Counted from the first letter of the stretch, positions 23,742-36,433 are shown. The stretch is 64,000 nt of DNA from Panax quinquefolius (GCA_020205615.1 CM035170.1:9356311-9420310); one strand, 5' to 3'. Notes: generated from the sequence alone by a model not told the origin. Program-made: numbers and translations.

Positions 23742-26423
23742 TGTGACGCCCCCAAAATAGGTATACACCACACCCATTCTGAGTCGCCAAATACATGGTA
23801 CAAAAAGTAAATTACAACTTCAATAATACAATTGTCGTGCAAAATACGACAACACATACTGTGAGTTTAAATACAAATATTGTCTTCTAGACAATATCCA
23901 CACTCAAATAAGTCCTCATTACAATTATTCATACACTATTTTACAGAAAATAGTGAGGACTGCTAAAACATCTTTCTAGAACCATCACTCCATACCCTGA
24001 CTACATCCTGCTATGTTCTCACCTCCTCAGAAGAAAAATGGAACAAAAAGGAAAAGGGTGAGCTCAACTAGCCCAGTAAAGAATATTATGAATAAGATAA
24101 TATAAAATAAATTATCATTAGTCTTTAACAGGGAAAAATCTAATAGAATATAATAAACAACAAGTTTTAGATCAATAAATGCAGCGGGAATAGCAATCCA
24201 TTAGAAGAGTCACGTAGAGAATGAATTCTACTATCTTCTAAGATTTTAAAAGTCCATCATCAATATTTTATCCATGTAACAACAATCAATATACATATTT
24301 AATCAAATATTCATCTTTGCACTATAGGCCAAAGATATTCATTTGTATCACCAGTTGGTCATGTTCATCTCAACACCTGTTCATCTTTGCACTATGGGCC
24401 AAAGATATTCATCAGTTAATAATTCATCTTTGCACTACAGGCCAAAGATATTCAGTAACATCATCATTTAAGACTGAGGATGATGAAAAATATTTTAAAG
24501 AAAACGAATCCAAAGAGAGACGAGAAGGACAAATATTAGGGATTAAGTATAACAGTTTTATCCAAGATCAATAATACTTCATAATAACCAATTGTGAAGC
24601 GAATTCAAAAATAAAGATCAAAACATGGATACAATCAAAGATAGTAACCATAATAGACATCTTGGACAAAAAGAAGAAAACTTCATTTTCTGAATAAAGG
24701 TCGTATTCGCGTGAATAATGTCGTATATCGTGAATAAAGTCTTGATATCGTGAATAAGAACCCCCACACAAAAAAGTTCTAAATTTGATTAAAAAGTTTA
24801 CCAATATTTCTAAAGATAATGATATTGAAGAAAATAATATCATTTAAGAAGAAAATAACATCCCTTACCTCAAAATAACCGTATTTACATTTGAATTTTG
24901 GATATAGTCTTGATGAAACTTGCCTGAATAGCAACTCTCCAAGTATCAAAATACTCACAAAAATACGCTCGATAATCTAGAGAGAAAGAAAACTTGTTTC
25001 TGGTGTGATTTTCAATTCTAACCTAAGCGTCTATTTATAGGAAAATGCTAGAACGCCATAGGAGACTAAATAATAAAATAATATTACAATTATTCAATCT
25101 TCTATGCACACCCAATTTGATTAATCAAGCTAGCCAATTCTGAAATTCCCAGTAGCCCACATGCATTCAACACCAACCAAAGTGGGTCCCACCCAATTAA
25201 AAATTTATTTTATTTTTCGAAACTTCATTAATTCATAGAAAATAGCCTGTTTATCAGAAAAATACAAATTTTATGTCCATTCCGCATGAAATTGAATTCT
25301 CTACAACTTTGTAGCTTTGAGTTTTTCCAAATTTCAAACAGAAAATATCCGAAATCCACAAACGGACGATTTTCAACACTGTTTCAACACCTTTTAAAAT
25401 TCATAACAAATCATGCGTTAATTTTCAACGGTTCAAAATTTGTGGACATATAGTCAACTCATATATGTATAACGTGTCCAAAAATCACAACGATCCAACG
25501 GTCGGATTACAATTACAACTCACGCAATAAAGCTTTAAGAACACCGATTTGATCTTTTAATACCTCCAATCCGTCAAAATACTGATAAAACACTTCAACA
25601 ATAATTCCTTCATTTATAACCACATAAATAAATCTATCATTTATATCGCATCAAATAAATATTTCCTTGATCATATAAATCAATAATTAATTATTCACAA
25701 ATAATATTACAGAATCACAATAATGACAACCAGACAGTTCCCAAGAAAGAGGGGCTTTCAGATAAGGATTTCTCTCTTCATCGCCGCAATTAGGTGACCA
25801 AACCTCTCCTTGATGTAACTTTCTAGACATTGCCAATAATGCTATCTAATAATATTATTCAAATAATATGAATTATTGATCCGATAATGGGAAATATCAT
25901 GCGATGACAATTATTATCAAACAATAATAATATAAAATATCAACGCAGAATTATTGAATCAATAAAATATTAAATAAAAATTACTATAACAATTATTGAG
26001 TAGTGCCTTCTTATATGCAATTAATAATTCAACAATACTGTCTGCAATACCGGTGTCTTCTTTATGCAACCACGCCATTCATCATATTTTAACCACACGG
26101 GTATTCCAACAATTGTTAATTCAGAATAACAACGCTGCAGTTATTTGTAAAAACTCAAACTTGTCGTTTTCTTCATCCGACAGTTATTCCGTTATGGGGC
26201 CCACAAATGATTGCGTCGTCGTACGGATATTCCCGACAAAAAGAATATTGCACGACCAAACGAATATTCCCCGACAGAAATGAATATTTTACAACCACTT
26301 GCTTATTTTTGTAAAATTTGTACATTTCACCCATAACCAAAACATTATATCAAATTAACTCATTATTTTAAGATAATGAATAGAGAAAATTCAATTTTAT
26401 TTATCAAAAGTTGGGGTCTTACA
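23742..26423 (-). repeat. 3' LTR of element B
   Basis: 2682 bases. On the plus strand it runs from TGTGACGCCCCCAAAATAGG to GGGGTCTTACA. A minus-strand TATA box (CTATAAATAG) is at 25031-25040. Three hairpin units CATCTTTGCACTA..GGCCAAAGAT lie at 24313-24450. Confidence 0.95.
24026..24868 (-). other. Candidate leader intron in the 3' LTR of element B
   Basis: The minus-strand donor GAG/GTAAGGGA is at 24868 and the acceptor in TTTTTCTTCTGAG is at 24026 (843 bases). The homologous position in the B 5' LTR is 29379-30220. Confidence 0.4.
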
Positions 26424-26435
26424 ACCTCCCCTCCT
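26424..26435 (-). other. Polypurine tract of element B
   Basis: On the minus strand AGGAGGGGAGGT abuts the 3' LTR, as in element A. Confidence 0.78.
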
Positions 26436-26935
26436 TATGAAATTTTGTCCTCGAAATTGACGTACGTACCTGGTGTTTCAAAAAGGTGAGGGTACCTCGC
26501 TTTCATTTTCGATTCCAACTCCCATGTCATTTCTTCAATTACATGGTTCCTCCACAAAACCTTAACTTGTGGTATAACCTTTGTTCGTAGGACATGCTCT
26601 TTCCTATCCAATATCTTGACAAGTACCTCCTCGTACGTTAAATCTTCGGCTATCTCGTCCGGTTCTAACTCAATGATGTGGTTCGGGTCTTTCACATATT
26701 TACATAACATCGATACGTAAAAAACGTTATGAACACGCGACATACTTAGCGTTAAGGCGAGTCTATAGACCACAGTTCCTACTCGATCGAGGATTTCAAA
26801 TAAATCGAAGGTTTGAGCTTTCTTCACTTCATCGACTCTTACTTGTAGAATAACGCCTTCTTGTACCTTCTTCTTTATATTCATCAGCTCCAGGTCTGTA
26901 GCTTGAGTGATTTTAACGTTATCGATTAAAGTCAA
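26435..26935 (-). pseudogene. Chromodomain fragment of element B with a deletion junction
   Basis: 166 residues, open. The first 38 residues correspond to the segment just before integrase in element A (LELMNIKKKVQEG). The chain then jumps straight to the integrase C-terminus (FEILDRVGTVVYRLAL) and chromodomain (KVIPQVKVLWRNHVIEEMTW, ARYPHLF). The whole zinc-binding and D,D,E core is missing, yet the frame is kept across the deletion. Confidence 0.88.
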
Positions 26936-27351
26936 TTCTACTCGTATATCATCACGTGGGTCCCTAGAGTCTTTAACTCTATCTCTATCATTTGTAAATT
27001 ATACAAAATAGGTCTTTGTGTTCAACAATATCGCACTCGTACTTGAGTACGATCTTCTACTCAACGCGTCAGCTACCATGTTCGCTTTTCCAGGATGGTA
27101 TGGTCAGAACAAGTGCCGAAATGAGTCGCCTCTTGAACTCTTGGAAAATCTTCTCGCATTCCTCACTCCATACGAATTTTGTATCTTTCTAAGTCAGCTA
27201 AGTTAACGGAGTAGCGATTCGAGAAAGTCCTTCCACGAATCTCCGATAGTAAACCAATTAAGCCTAGAAAGCTAGATATTTTGATTACTGACTTAAGTTG
27301 CTCTCATATGTGATTCATATCTCAATCTTGGATTGCACGTCACAATGGCAC
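26936..27351 (-). pseudogene. RNase H and RT scraps of element B
   Basis: Short stretches resemble element A on either side of further deletions (for example sequence near 27060 equivalent to ALSRRSY, and near 27120-27290 equivalent to the RT end). No catalytic box remains. Confidence 0.65.
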
Positions 27352-28097
27352 CTATCGTTTTACCACCACACAAATATAGAGTTCCCTACGGAGAGTCTGG
27401 CTTTGGTGCATTCCATAAAAGAAGTCACCAGATAGAGGCTCGGGTACCAACTTTTGTACTTGAGTTTTTAACTCCTGAAGTTCAATAGGAGCCATTTGAT
27501 AAAAGATTTTAGAAATGAGTTTTGTACCGGGTTCAAAGTCGATATAAAATTCAATATCACACTCTGGGGGTAGGCCAGGAAATTCTTCAGAAAATACGTC
27601 AGGAAATTCACTAAAAACAAAAATTTTATTCAAATCTGACGTGTCTTTATTCAAATCTATAACATGGGCTAAGAAAGCTTGACATCCGTTTTTCAATAAA
27701 CGAATAGCTTTGTGGCTTGATATGACAGTGACTGATTTTAGTGGTTTAGTTGTTTGAATTTGTATGACAGGTTGGTTAGGAATATGAAAACTAACAACCT
27801 TACGAAAACAATCAATTTTGGCATGATGAGTGGTTAACCAATCAATTCCTACAATCACATCAAAAGCAAGTATCTTTAAAGAGATAAGATCAACAGGTAA
27901 TGTGATAGTGCCAACTTGGATCAAGCAAGATTTATAAACAATAGATGTGATAAAGGTTTCTCCTAACGGAGTCTCCACAGATAAGTCAAAGTCTAATTTC
28001 TCCGAAGTCGAGTTTAAATGTTGAGCACAAGCAGGAGAGAAAAAAGAATGGGTAGAACCGGTATCTAGTAAGGTATAAACTTTGAAAAAATTTATGA
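27352..28097 (-). pseudogene. Protease and protease-RT linker of element B
   Basis: The frame is open from about 28097. It includes the active site LLDTGSTHSF (near 28070-28040), then KLDFDLSVETPLGETFITS, DVIVGIDWLTTHHAKIDCF and FPGLPPECDIEF. It is the best-preserved enzymatic part of B. The C-terminus runs into unrelated sequence where RT has been deleted. A stop upstream near 28103 separates it from the coiled-coil ORF. Confidence 0.85.
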
Positions 28098-28273
28098 TTA
28101 ACTAACCCATGATAACTTTATTTGGGTTCCTCACTTGTTGGGAAGTCATGACAACCACTCTCCCTTGAACTACCCGGCTTTGACTTGTCTGGGGCAGCAT
28201 TTGGTGTCATCACTACCGTTGAAATTGAATTTTCTATAGGGCATATTCCACCCTCAACTGCTTCATCGTACTC

Positions 28274-28906
28274 CTATTTCATGATCTGAATCATTAATCT
28301 TCGATCCATATCGAATTGGGGTTGACCGCAATGTACAGGGTAATTCAAAACTCGATGTTGGGTTCTCTCAATTGCTGTCCAAAAAGAGAAATACATATCA
28401 TCTATTTTAGCCTTCTTAGATCGGACATCTCTTTCCACAATATCAACGCGTCGTGCGGCTTTTACCCATGCATCACTCATTCTCACTCGTTCAGTTGTTT
28501 CTTCTTTCAGCTCAGATTCCAGCTTTATCGTCTTATACTCTGCCAAAGAGTGCTTCTGTTCAAGCATCACATATCGGGTAACACAAGCTTGAATTGTTGC
28601 ATCCTTTTGCTCCACGACCGCCTGCCGTTCTTCAGCCTGCTCTTCTAACTCATGAATTCGATTTTGCAATTCTAAATTTCGATCATAAAATTCTTCTAAT
28701 AAATTCTCCTCAGGTACCTCTTCTTCCTCTTCTTCCTCACTCTCAGTTGATACCTCTGCTATTATCTCGGGTACAACTATCAATTCTTCACTCACAACAT
28801 GGATATTTGTAATTCCTTCTTCGCCTGACATCACATTATCATGGTTGGTGATTAGAGGTGTCTCCGCGATCTCATTCACTCCATTGTTAATGTTCTCAGC
28901 TGCCAT
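28274..28906 (-). CDS. Chimeric gag-start / acidic coiled-coil ORF of element B
   Basis: 210 residues, intact. The start MAAENINNGVNEIAETPLIT lines up with the gag start of element A (MTSENVEISNETHETVES), in the same position relative to the primer site. After about residue 30 it no longer resembles gag. An acidic run (STESEEEEEEEVPEE) is followed by about 110 residues of Glu/Lys-rich heptad-like sequence (LQNRIHELEEQAEERQAVVE, KLESELKEETTERVRM) predicted by eye to form a coiled coil. The capsid block and zinc knuckle seen in A are absent. Function is unknown; oligomerisation is the only reasonable guess. Confidence 0.75.
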   Translation of the reverse strand: MAAENINNGVNEIAETPLITNHDNVMSGEEGITNIHVVSEELIVVPEIIAEVSTESEEEEEEEVPEENLLEEFYDRNLELQNRIHELEEQAEERQAVVEQKDATIQACVTRYVMLEQKHSLAEYKTIKLESELKEETTERVRMSDAWVKAARRVDIVERDVRSKKAKIDDMYFSFWTAIERTQHRVLNYPVHCGQPQFDMDRRLMIQIMK

Positions 28907-29080
28907 TCTTAAATACTGCTATAAAACAAGGGTTAATTAAACAAATTAACATATCACATAATATCCTTATATTATGACCGACCAACAAATAAGCTTAGAT
29001 AGGACACACTAGCGAAGGATTTACTTATCTTTCCCCTCCTAGTTCTATTCTCACATCTCAGCCAGGGATCATATCTCTAA

Positions 29081-29092
29081 GCTTTGATACCA
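29081..29092 (-). other. Primer binding site of element B, initiator tRNA-Met type
   Basis: On the minus strand TGGTATCAAAGC begins two bases after the 5' LTR end. It differs by one base from the common plant iMet site TGGTATCAGAGC. Confidence 0.88.
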
Positions 29093-29094
29093 AC

Positions 29095-31781
29095 TGTGAC
29101 GCCTCCAAAATAGGTATACACCACACCCATTCTGAGTCGCCAAATACATGGTACGAAAAGCAAACTACAGCTTCAATAATACAATTGTCGTGCAAAATAT
29201 GACAACACATACTGTGAGTTTAAATACAAATATTGTCTTCTAGACAATATCCACACTCAAATAAGTCCTCATTACAATTATTCATACACTATTTTACAGA
29301 AAATAGTGAGGACTGCTAAAATATCTTTCTAGAACCATCACTCCATACCCTGACTACATCCTGCTATGTTCTCACCTCCTCAGAAGAAAAATGGAACAAA
29401 AAGGAAAAAGGTGAGCTCAACTAGCCCAGTAAAGAATATTATGACTAAGATAATATACAACAAATTATCATTAGTCTTTAACAGGGAAAAATCTAATAGA
29501 ATATAATAAACAACAAGTTTTAGATCAATAAATGCAGCGGAAATAGCAATCCATTAGAAGAGTCACGTAGAGAATGAATTCTACTATCTTCTAAGATTTT
29601 AAAAGTCCACCATCAATATTTTATCCATGTAACAACAATCAATATACATATTTAATCAAATATTCATCTTTTCACTACAGGCCAAAGATATTCATTTGTA
29701 TCACCAGTTGGTCATGTTCATCTCAACACCTGTTCATCTTTGCACTATGGGCCAAAGATATTCATCAGTTAATAATTCATCTTTGTACTACAGGCCAAAG
29801 ATATTCAGTAACATCATCATTTAAGACTGAGGATGATGAAAAATATTTTAAAGAAAACGAATCCAAATGAGACGGTAAGGACAAATATTAGGGATTCAGA
29901 TAACAGTTTATCCAAGATCAATAATACTTCATAATAACCAATTGTGAAGCGTAATTCAAAAATAAAGATCAAAACATGGATACAATCAAAGATAGTAACC
30001 ATAATAGACATCTTGGACAAAAGAAGAAAACTTCATTTTTAGGTGAATAATAATGTGATATTCGTGAATAGTCTCAGATATCGTGAATAAAGGTCAGATA
30101 TCGTGAATAAGAACTCCCAGACACAAAAAGTTCTAAATTTGATTAAAAAGTTTACCAATATTTTGGCATAATGATATTGAAGAAAATAATATCATTTAAG
30201 AAGAAAATAACATCCCTTACCTCAAAATAACCGTTATTTCTTACACTAAATTTTGGATATAGTCTTTGATGAAACTTGCATTGAATAAAGAACTCTCCAA
30301 GTATCAAAATACTCACAAAATACGCTCGATAATCTAGAGAAAGAAAACTTGTTTCTGGTGTGATTTTCAATTCTAACCTAAGCGTCTATTTATAGGAAAA
30401 TGCTAGAACGCCATAGGAGACTAAATAATAAAATAATATTATAATTATTCAATCTTCTATGCACACCCAATTTGATCAATCAAGCTAGCCAATTCTGAAA
30501 TTCCCAGTAGCCCACATGCATTCAACACCAACCAAAGTGGGTCCCACCCAATTAAAAATTTATTTTATTTTTCGAAACTTCATTAATTCATAGAAAATAG
30601 CCTGTTTATCAGAAAAATACGAATTTTATGTCCATTCCGCATGAAATTGAATTCTCTACAACTTTGTAGCTTTGAGTTTTTCCAAATTCCAAACAGAAAA
30701 TATTCGAAATCCACAAACGGACGATTTTCAACACCGTTTCAACACCTTTTAAAATTCATAACAAATCATGCGTTAATTTTCAACGGTTCAAAATTTGTGG
30801 ACATATAGTCAACTCATATATGTATAACGTATCCAAAAATCACAACGATCCAACGGTCGGATTAAAATTATAACTCACGCAATAAAGCTTTAAGAACACC
30901 GATTTGATCTTTTAATACATCCAATCCGTCAAAATACTGATAAAACACCTCAACAATAATTCCTTCATTTATAACCACATAAATAAATCTATCATTTATA
31001 TCGCATCAAATAAATATTTCCTTTATCATATAAATCAATAATTAATTATTCACAAATAATATTACAGAATCACAATAATAATGACAACCAGGGCGGTTCC
31101 CAAGAAAGAGGGGCTTTCCGATAAGGATTTCTCCTTCATCGCGCAATTAGGTGACCAAACCTCTCCTCGACGTAACTTTCTAGACATTTCCAATAATGCT
31201 ATCTAATAATATTATTCAAATAATATGAATTATTGATCCGATAATGGAAAATATCGTCGATGACAATTATTGAAACAATAATAATATAAAATATCAACGC
31301 AACAATTATTGAATCAATAAAATATTAAAACAAAGAATTATCGTAATAATTATTGAGTAGTGCCTTCTTATGCATTTAATTAATAATTCAACAATATCAG
31401 TGCAATACCGTGTCTTCTTCGTAAAACCACGCCAGATTCGTATTTTAACCACCGTGTATTCCAACAACGGTGTTAATTGGTAATAACTACTGCCTGTTAT
31501 TTATAAAAACTCAAACTTGTCATTTTCTTCATCCGATAAATATTCGGTTATGGGGCCCACAAATGACTGCGTCGTCGTACGGATATTCCCAACAAAAAGA
31601 ATATTTCACGACCAAACGAATATTCCCCGACAGAAATGAATATTTTACAACCACTTGTTTATTTTATAAAATTTGCACATTTCACACATAACTAAAACAT
31701 TATATCAAATTAACTCCTTATTATTTTAAGATAATGAATAGAGAAAATTCAATTTTATTTATCAAAAGTTGGGGTCTTACA
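29095..31781 (-). repeat. 5' LTR of element B
   Basis: 2687 bases, nearly identical to 23742-26423. The minus-strand TATA box is at 30386-30395, the candidate leader donor at 30220 and the acceptor at 29379. Hairpin units lie at 29661-29810; one has lost a stem base (ATCTTTT). Confidence 0.95.
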
Positions 31782-31786
31782 AGTAG

Positions 31787-33274
31787 TTAACCAACCAATC
31801 CCTAAAATCACATCAAATGCAAGTATTTTCAAAGAAATAAGATCGACAGGTAACGTGGGGTTACCGATTTGAATCAAGCAAGACTTATAAACCGTGGATG
31901 TAATGAAGGTTTCTCCCAACGAAGTTTCAACAGATAAGTCAAAGTCTAATTTCTCCGAAGTCAAATTTAAACGTTTAGCGCAAGTTGGAAAAATAAAGGA
32001 ATGGGTAGAACCGGTATCAAATAAAGTATAAACTTCGCTAGAGTTTATGATTAGCTTACATGTGATCACCTCGTTCGGATTCCTCACTTTTTGGGAGGTT
32101 ACGACAAACGTTCTCCCTTGAACTACAGGTTTTGTCTTGTCTGCGACACCCTTTGTCGCCTCCATCCCAGCTGGACTTAACTTTGGTGCACGACAAAATC
32201 GGGCTAGGTGACCTTCTTTTCCACAATTGTAACATGCTTTGGACTGCATCGTGTAGTTTGGACTTATGTGTCCTTCCCCTCCATATTTGTAACATACGAC
32301 CGGTGGTCGTTCTCCTTCCTTAACAATAGGTGTTGGTGCTGACGTCTTTTCATCATTAGTGAATCTCCTCTTCTTGAAATGTCCACTCTTATTGTCATGG
32401 CCATGATTACCACCAAAGTGATTACCATTTCTGGCATGTTGATTCCCTCCACGTTTGTTGTCACCGCTTCGATAACTGCTACCACTGGTATTATCAACTT
32501 GCCGGTTGCTCTCTTTTGGTTGGGTTGACTCATTATCGAGCTCCAATAACTGAGCCCTATTCACAACATCTGAATACAAACACAGTTTATGAGAGATAAG
32601 GAATTGACGTATCTCGGGTTTCAAACCTCTTAGAGACATCCGCGTCATTCTCTCCTCATTATCAACCAAGTGGGACGCAAACCGAGATAACTCGGCAAAC
32701 TTAGCTTCGTATTGTGCAACGGTCATATTATTTTGCTCAAGCTTGATGAACTCTACCTCCTTCATATGACGAATACTTTCAGGAAAGTACTTGTCGTTGA
32801 ACAACTCTTGGAACTTCTCCCAAGACATTTTGAGTCGGCGGGTTGAGTACGCTTTTACGATTCCCACCAATGTCACTTCTACTCGTAATAACATGAAGGT
32901 GGCAAAGGGAACCTTTTGCTCCTCGAGCATCCCAAGACATCAAATATCTTGTTGATTTGCTTTATCCACGTCTCGCTTTTAAGTGGTTTTGGCTCTCCAA
33001 AAAATTCCGGTGGTCCCAGCTCCTTGAATCGCTTAATGCGGTGGCCGTCAAAGGAGTTATCAGTGTTTCCACCTGCATTATGGACAGGAGCCGCCTTTGC
33101 CTGATGTTGCATGAATTGCATAAAACCTCTGAACATCCCATCGTTCATCATTTGATCGTTGTTGTTTACATGAGGATTATTGTCTTCCTGTTGCATATTA
33201 TCCTGGGTATTAATCTGTGGTGACTCAACGGTCTCATGTGTTTCATTGCTTATCTCAACATTTTCGGATGTCAT
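31787..33274 (-). pseudogene. Gag and protease N-part of element A
   Basis: The frame starts MTSENVEIS near 33274 and runs to about 32940. A one-base frameshift near 32938 switches to the second open frame (32930-31787). The capsid region carries FKELGPPEFFGEPKPLKSE and LFNDKYFPESIRHMKEVEF. A first zinc knuckle is degenerate (CYKYGGEGH, last Cys replaced by Tyr) and a second is intact (CYNCGKEGHLARFC). The protease active site DTGSTHSF follows near 32015. The remaining protease lies on the far side of element B at 23736. Confidence 0.93.
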
Positions 33275-33447
33275 TTTCAAATACTGCCACAAAACAAGGG
33301 TTAATTATCATATCACATATTATCCCTATACTCTGACCGACCAATTAAATACCAAATAAACTTAGGTAGGTCATACTAGCGAAGGAATTCCCCGTCTCTC
33401 CCCTCTTAGTTCTTGTCTCACATCTCATTCAGGGATCATATCCTTAA

Positions 33448-33459
33448 GCTTTGATACCA
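33448..33459 (-). other. Primer binding site of element A, initiator tRNA-Met type
   Basis: On the minus strand TGGTATCAAAGC lies two bases after the 5' LTR end, identical to that of element B. Confidence 0.88.
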
Positions 33460-33744
33460 ACTGTGACGCCCCCAAAATAGATATACATCACCCATCTTGA
33501 GTCGCCAAATACATGGTACAGAATACAAATACAAACTTAATTATACAACGATTAAATGTAATATACGACAAAAACATAGTGAGAGAGTTTAAACAGGAAT
33601 GTTTCCTTCTAGACATATCCACTCTCAAATAGAGTCCTCATTACATTTATTGTCACACTATTTTATAGAATAGTGAGGACTACTAATACACCATCTCGGA
33701 CCATCACTTTGTTCCCCGGCTAGTCCCGGCTACGTTCTCCTTTC

Positions 33745-35134
33745 CTGAAGAGAACAATGAAAGCAAAAGGGTGAGCTCAACTATCCCAGTAAGAAATATT
33801 ATGACTAAGATAATGCAGAATAAATTATCATTAGTCTTCAACAATGTTAAACTGATAAAATATAATAGACATCAAGTTTAACTGCAGCGGAATAAGCAAT
33901 CCATTAGAAGAGTCAAGTAGAGCATGATATCTACTATCTTCTATGATTTAAAAAGTTTATCATTCAATTTATTGCTGGGACTCAGCTTAATAAATAGATC
34001 ACATTATCGAATCATCCCTGCACTACGGGCCAAGGATATTCATTAAATCATCAATGGTCATGACTATACCGAATAATCTCTGGTCATAATCATACTAAAA
34101 GCGTCCATCCCATCAACGCACTACAGTGCTCTCGAGGACTTTTACCACCTCATTTATAACATTACAGGTCATGATTATACCGAATGATCCCTGGTCATAA
34201 TCATACCAAGTCCATCTATGCACATAAGCCAAATATGACTTTCATCACAATATAAGCATGAGGATGATAACAATGACATAATAATTCAATAAAACAAGTT
34301 CAAGAATAACTTTTAAAGATTTATAAGTTAATTTATCCTAAAATCAATTACGTCCAAATTGTCAACATGATATTACTTTGTGGAGTAAAATTTAAGAATG
34401 CTCAAAAGAATATTTTCATGAAAAGATACTGGATGAAGTGCAAATATCCAGGATATTCTACTAATTTCATGGAGTATAGAAGCCAAAACTTTAACCAACT
34501 GAGTATAATAGAATATATGAAACTGCAAATGGATTTTCACCCGCCATGCGGTAATCCACGTAGACAGATCATTTCCACAATTGAATAAGGAATGAATACG
34601 AAGGATCATTCACCATGCATGTGGTAATCAACATAGACAGGTTATTCCAACAGAATAATAAAGAATGGAATAACATAAGAATTCACCAGGCATGCGATAG
34701 ACCGCACAGACGGGTTATTCTCAACATAATAATAAAGAATGGAACAAGGTCATGCGTAATCCGCACAGACAGGATATTCCAACAGAATAATAAAGAATGG
34801 AACCAAGTCATGCGTAATCCGCACAGACAAGATGTTCCAACAGAATAATAAAGAATGGAACCAGGTCGTGCGTAATCCGTACAAACAGGATGTTCCAACA
34901 GAATAATAAAGAATTGAATAACAACAGAATTCACCAGGCATGCGATAGACCGCACAGACAAGTTATTCTCAACATAATAATAAAGAATAGAATAACAGAA
35001 GAATTTCACCATGTATGCGGTATTTGATGTATAAAAGTTATTCCAACATAATAATAAAGAATGGAATAACAACCCTTACGAGTATTGAAAGAAAATAACT
35101 CTCTTCATGAATACGAAAGAATAATACCTCTTAC
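33745..35134 (-). other. Candidate leader intron in the 5' LTR of element A
   Basis: The minus-strand donor AAG/GTAAGAGG is at 35134, about 130 bases after the TATA box. The acceptor TTGTTCTCTTCAG ends at 33745. It encloses the 34540-35060 array and the hairpin copies. This LTR drives the element transcript, so the candidate intron would be in the 5' leader. Confidence 0.45.
34540..35060 (-). repeat. Tandem array in the 5' LTR of element A
   Basis: About eight units of roughly 58-78 bp built from GCATGCG..AGACCGCACAGAC, TTATTCCAACA and AATAATAAAGAATGG. Several adjacent units (34754-34920) are almost identical, suggesting local expansion. Confidence 0.88.
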
Positions 35135-36433
35135 CTTAGAAGAAACTGGATATTGGAATAGTGAGGTAGCAGACTTCTCTTCTTCTTTCTCTCTATAATT
35201 TCTCTCTATAATAATTTCTGTAAAGCTTTAGTGAATTGGTGAGAAATTAAGGAAGAATGAGCTTCTATTTATAGAAAAATATAATTTCAATAATTGCACG
35301 TTTTGGGACTCAAAATATTACAGTATAATACCTTCCTCTTTTTCTTCATTTTTAATTTAGTCCTGCAAGTATTATCAAACTTGCACCACCTCCCCTAATA
35401 GTAAATAATGTGAATCAATAGTTATAATCATGTGAAAATACGAATTACAGTATAGTACCTCCATCTATACCTCCATTTTTAACTTAGTCATGCAAGTATT
35501 ATCAATCTTGCACCAACTCCCCTAATAGTACAAGAATGTGAATCAATAGTACACACATGTGAACAAATAGTTATAATCATGTGAATTAATAGCAATTAAT
35601 TGCTCATTTATCCGATTAATTACCCAACTGGTCAGTATAACTTCCAGACATCAATTAATATCGAAATAAATGTCGATTTCCACTAACACTAATAATTCCA
35701 ACACAATGGAACTATCAATTTTATCTTTAATCAACACGAACTTATTCATTCATTAATATTATAACTCACAATATTTAACAACCGGGTCGTTCTTAGGAAA
35801 GATGGGGCTTTCGATAAGGATTTCTCCTTATTGACGCATGATTAGATGACCAAACCTCTCCTCGATGTAACTTCTGACATTATAAATATTGCAATTTAAT
35901 AATATGAATAACTTTGTCGTCTCAATTATTGATTTAATAATATATCATATTATGCGGATGATCTTTATAATAATAATCGAATCAATAATATGAGAGATAT
36001 GATCGCGAAGAATTACTATAGCAATAATTGAGTATAATCGAGTGACTTCTCACGTAAGCATCAATAATCAATACCGCAGCTACTACTTAACAACGCCAGC
36101 GTATTATTGTACTTTTACTACCGGGTAGTTCAACGGTTTAACGGTAAAACTTCCGCCGTTATTTTTATAAAAGATAATTACATGCGTTTTCTAACTATGA
36201 CAATACTTCCGTTGTGGGTCCACCAATGATTGTCTTGTCATACTGAATAATCCTCTCGTTAAAACGAATATTCCCAGAACCAATCGAATATTATATAACC
36301 ACTTGCTTACTTTGTAAAATTTGTAAATATTACCCACAATTATAACATTATATTATATCCACGCCATAATATTCAAAAATATATTTCAAGAGAAATTAAT
36401 CTTTATTCATAAAAGTTGGGGTCTTACATGAAA

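Larger units (their letters stand above)
23742..31781 (-). mobile_element. Element B: internally deleted chromovirus nested in element A
   Basis: 8040 bases, with LTRs at 23742-26423 and 29095-31781 and a 5 bp target duplication AGTAG. The interior is only about 2.7 kb. It retains the primer site, a chimeric 210-residue ORF, the protease and the chromodomain, but has lost the zinc-knuckle part of gag, nearly all RT and RNase H, and the integrase core. It is therefore non-autonomous. Its LTRs look closer to each other than the two A LTRs do, which fits a younger insertion. Confidence 0.95.
17665..36428 (-). mobile_element. Element A: Tekay/Del-like chromovirus (Ty3/gypsy), interrupted by nested element B
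   Basis: LTRs at 17665-20580 and 33462-36428 flank gag, protease, RT, RNase H, integrase and chromodomain on the minus strand. The target duplication TGAAA is present at 17660-17664 and 36429-36433. The flanking sequence on both sides belongs to one plus-strand LTR (C), so A inserted into a relative in opposite orientation. Without B it spans about 10.7 kb. Integrase and chromodomain frames are long, but stops at about 21117, 22029 and 23186 and a gag frameshift near 32938 make it defective. Confidence 0.95.
33462..36428 (-). repeat. 5' LTR of element A
   Basis: 2967 bases. The minus-strand TATA box CTATAAATAG is at 35265-35274. It differs from the 3' LTR by point changes and by the size of its tandem array. 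TGAAA follows at 36429-36433. Confidence 0.95.

Noticed and set aside
34683..35072. Open minus-strand frames of up to 129 residues across the LTR array (also 18911-19144 and 63658-63918)
   Set aside because: They are produced by tandem repeat units lacking stops. The peptide is a repeat of low-complexity hydrophobic text, and the region lies inside an LTR.
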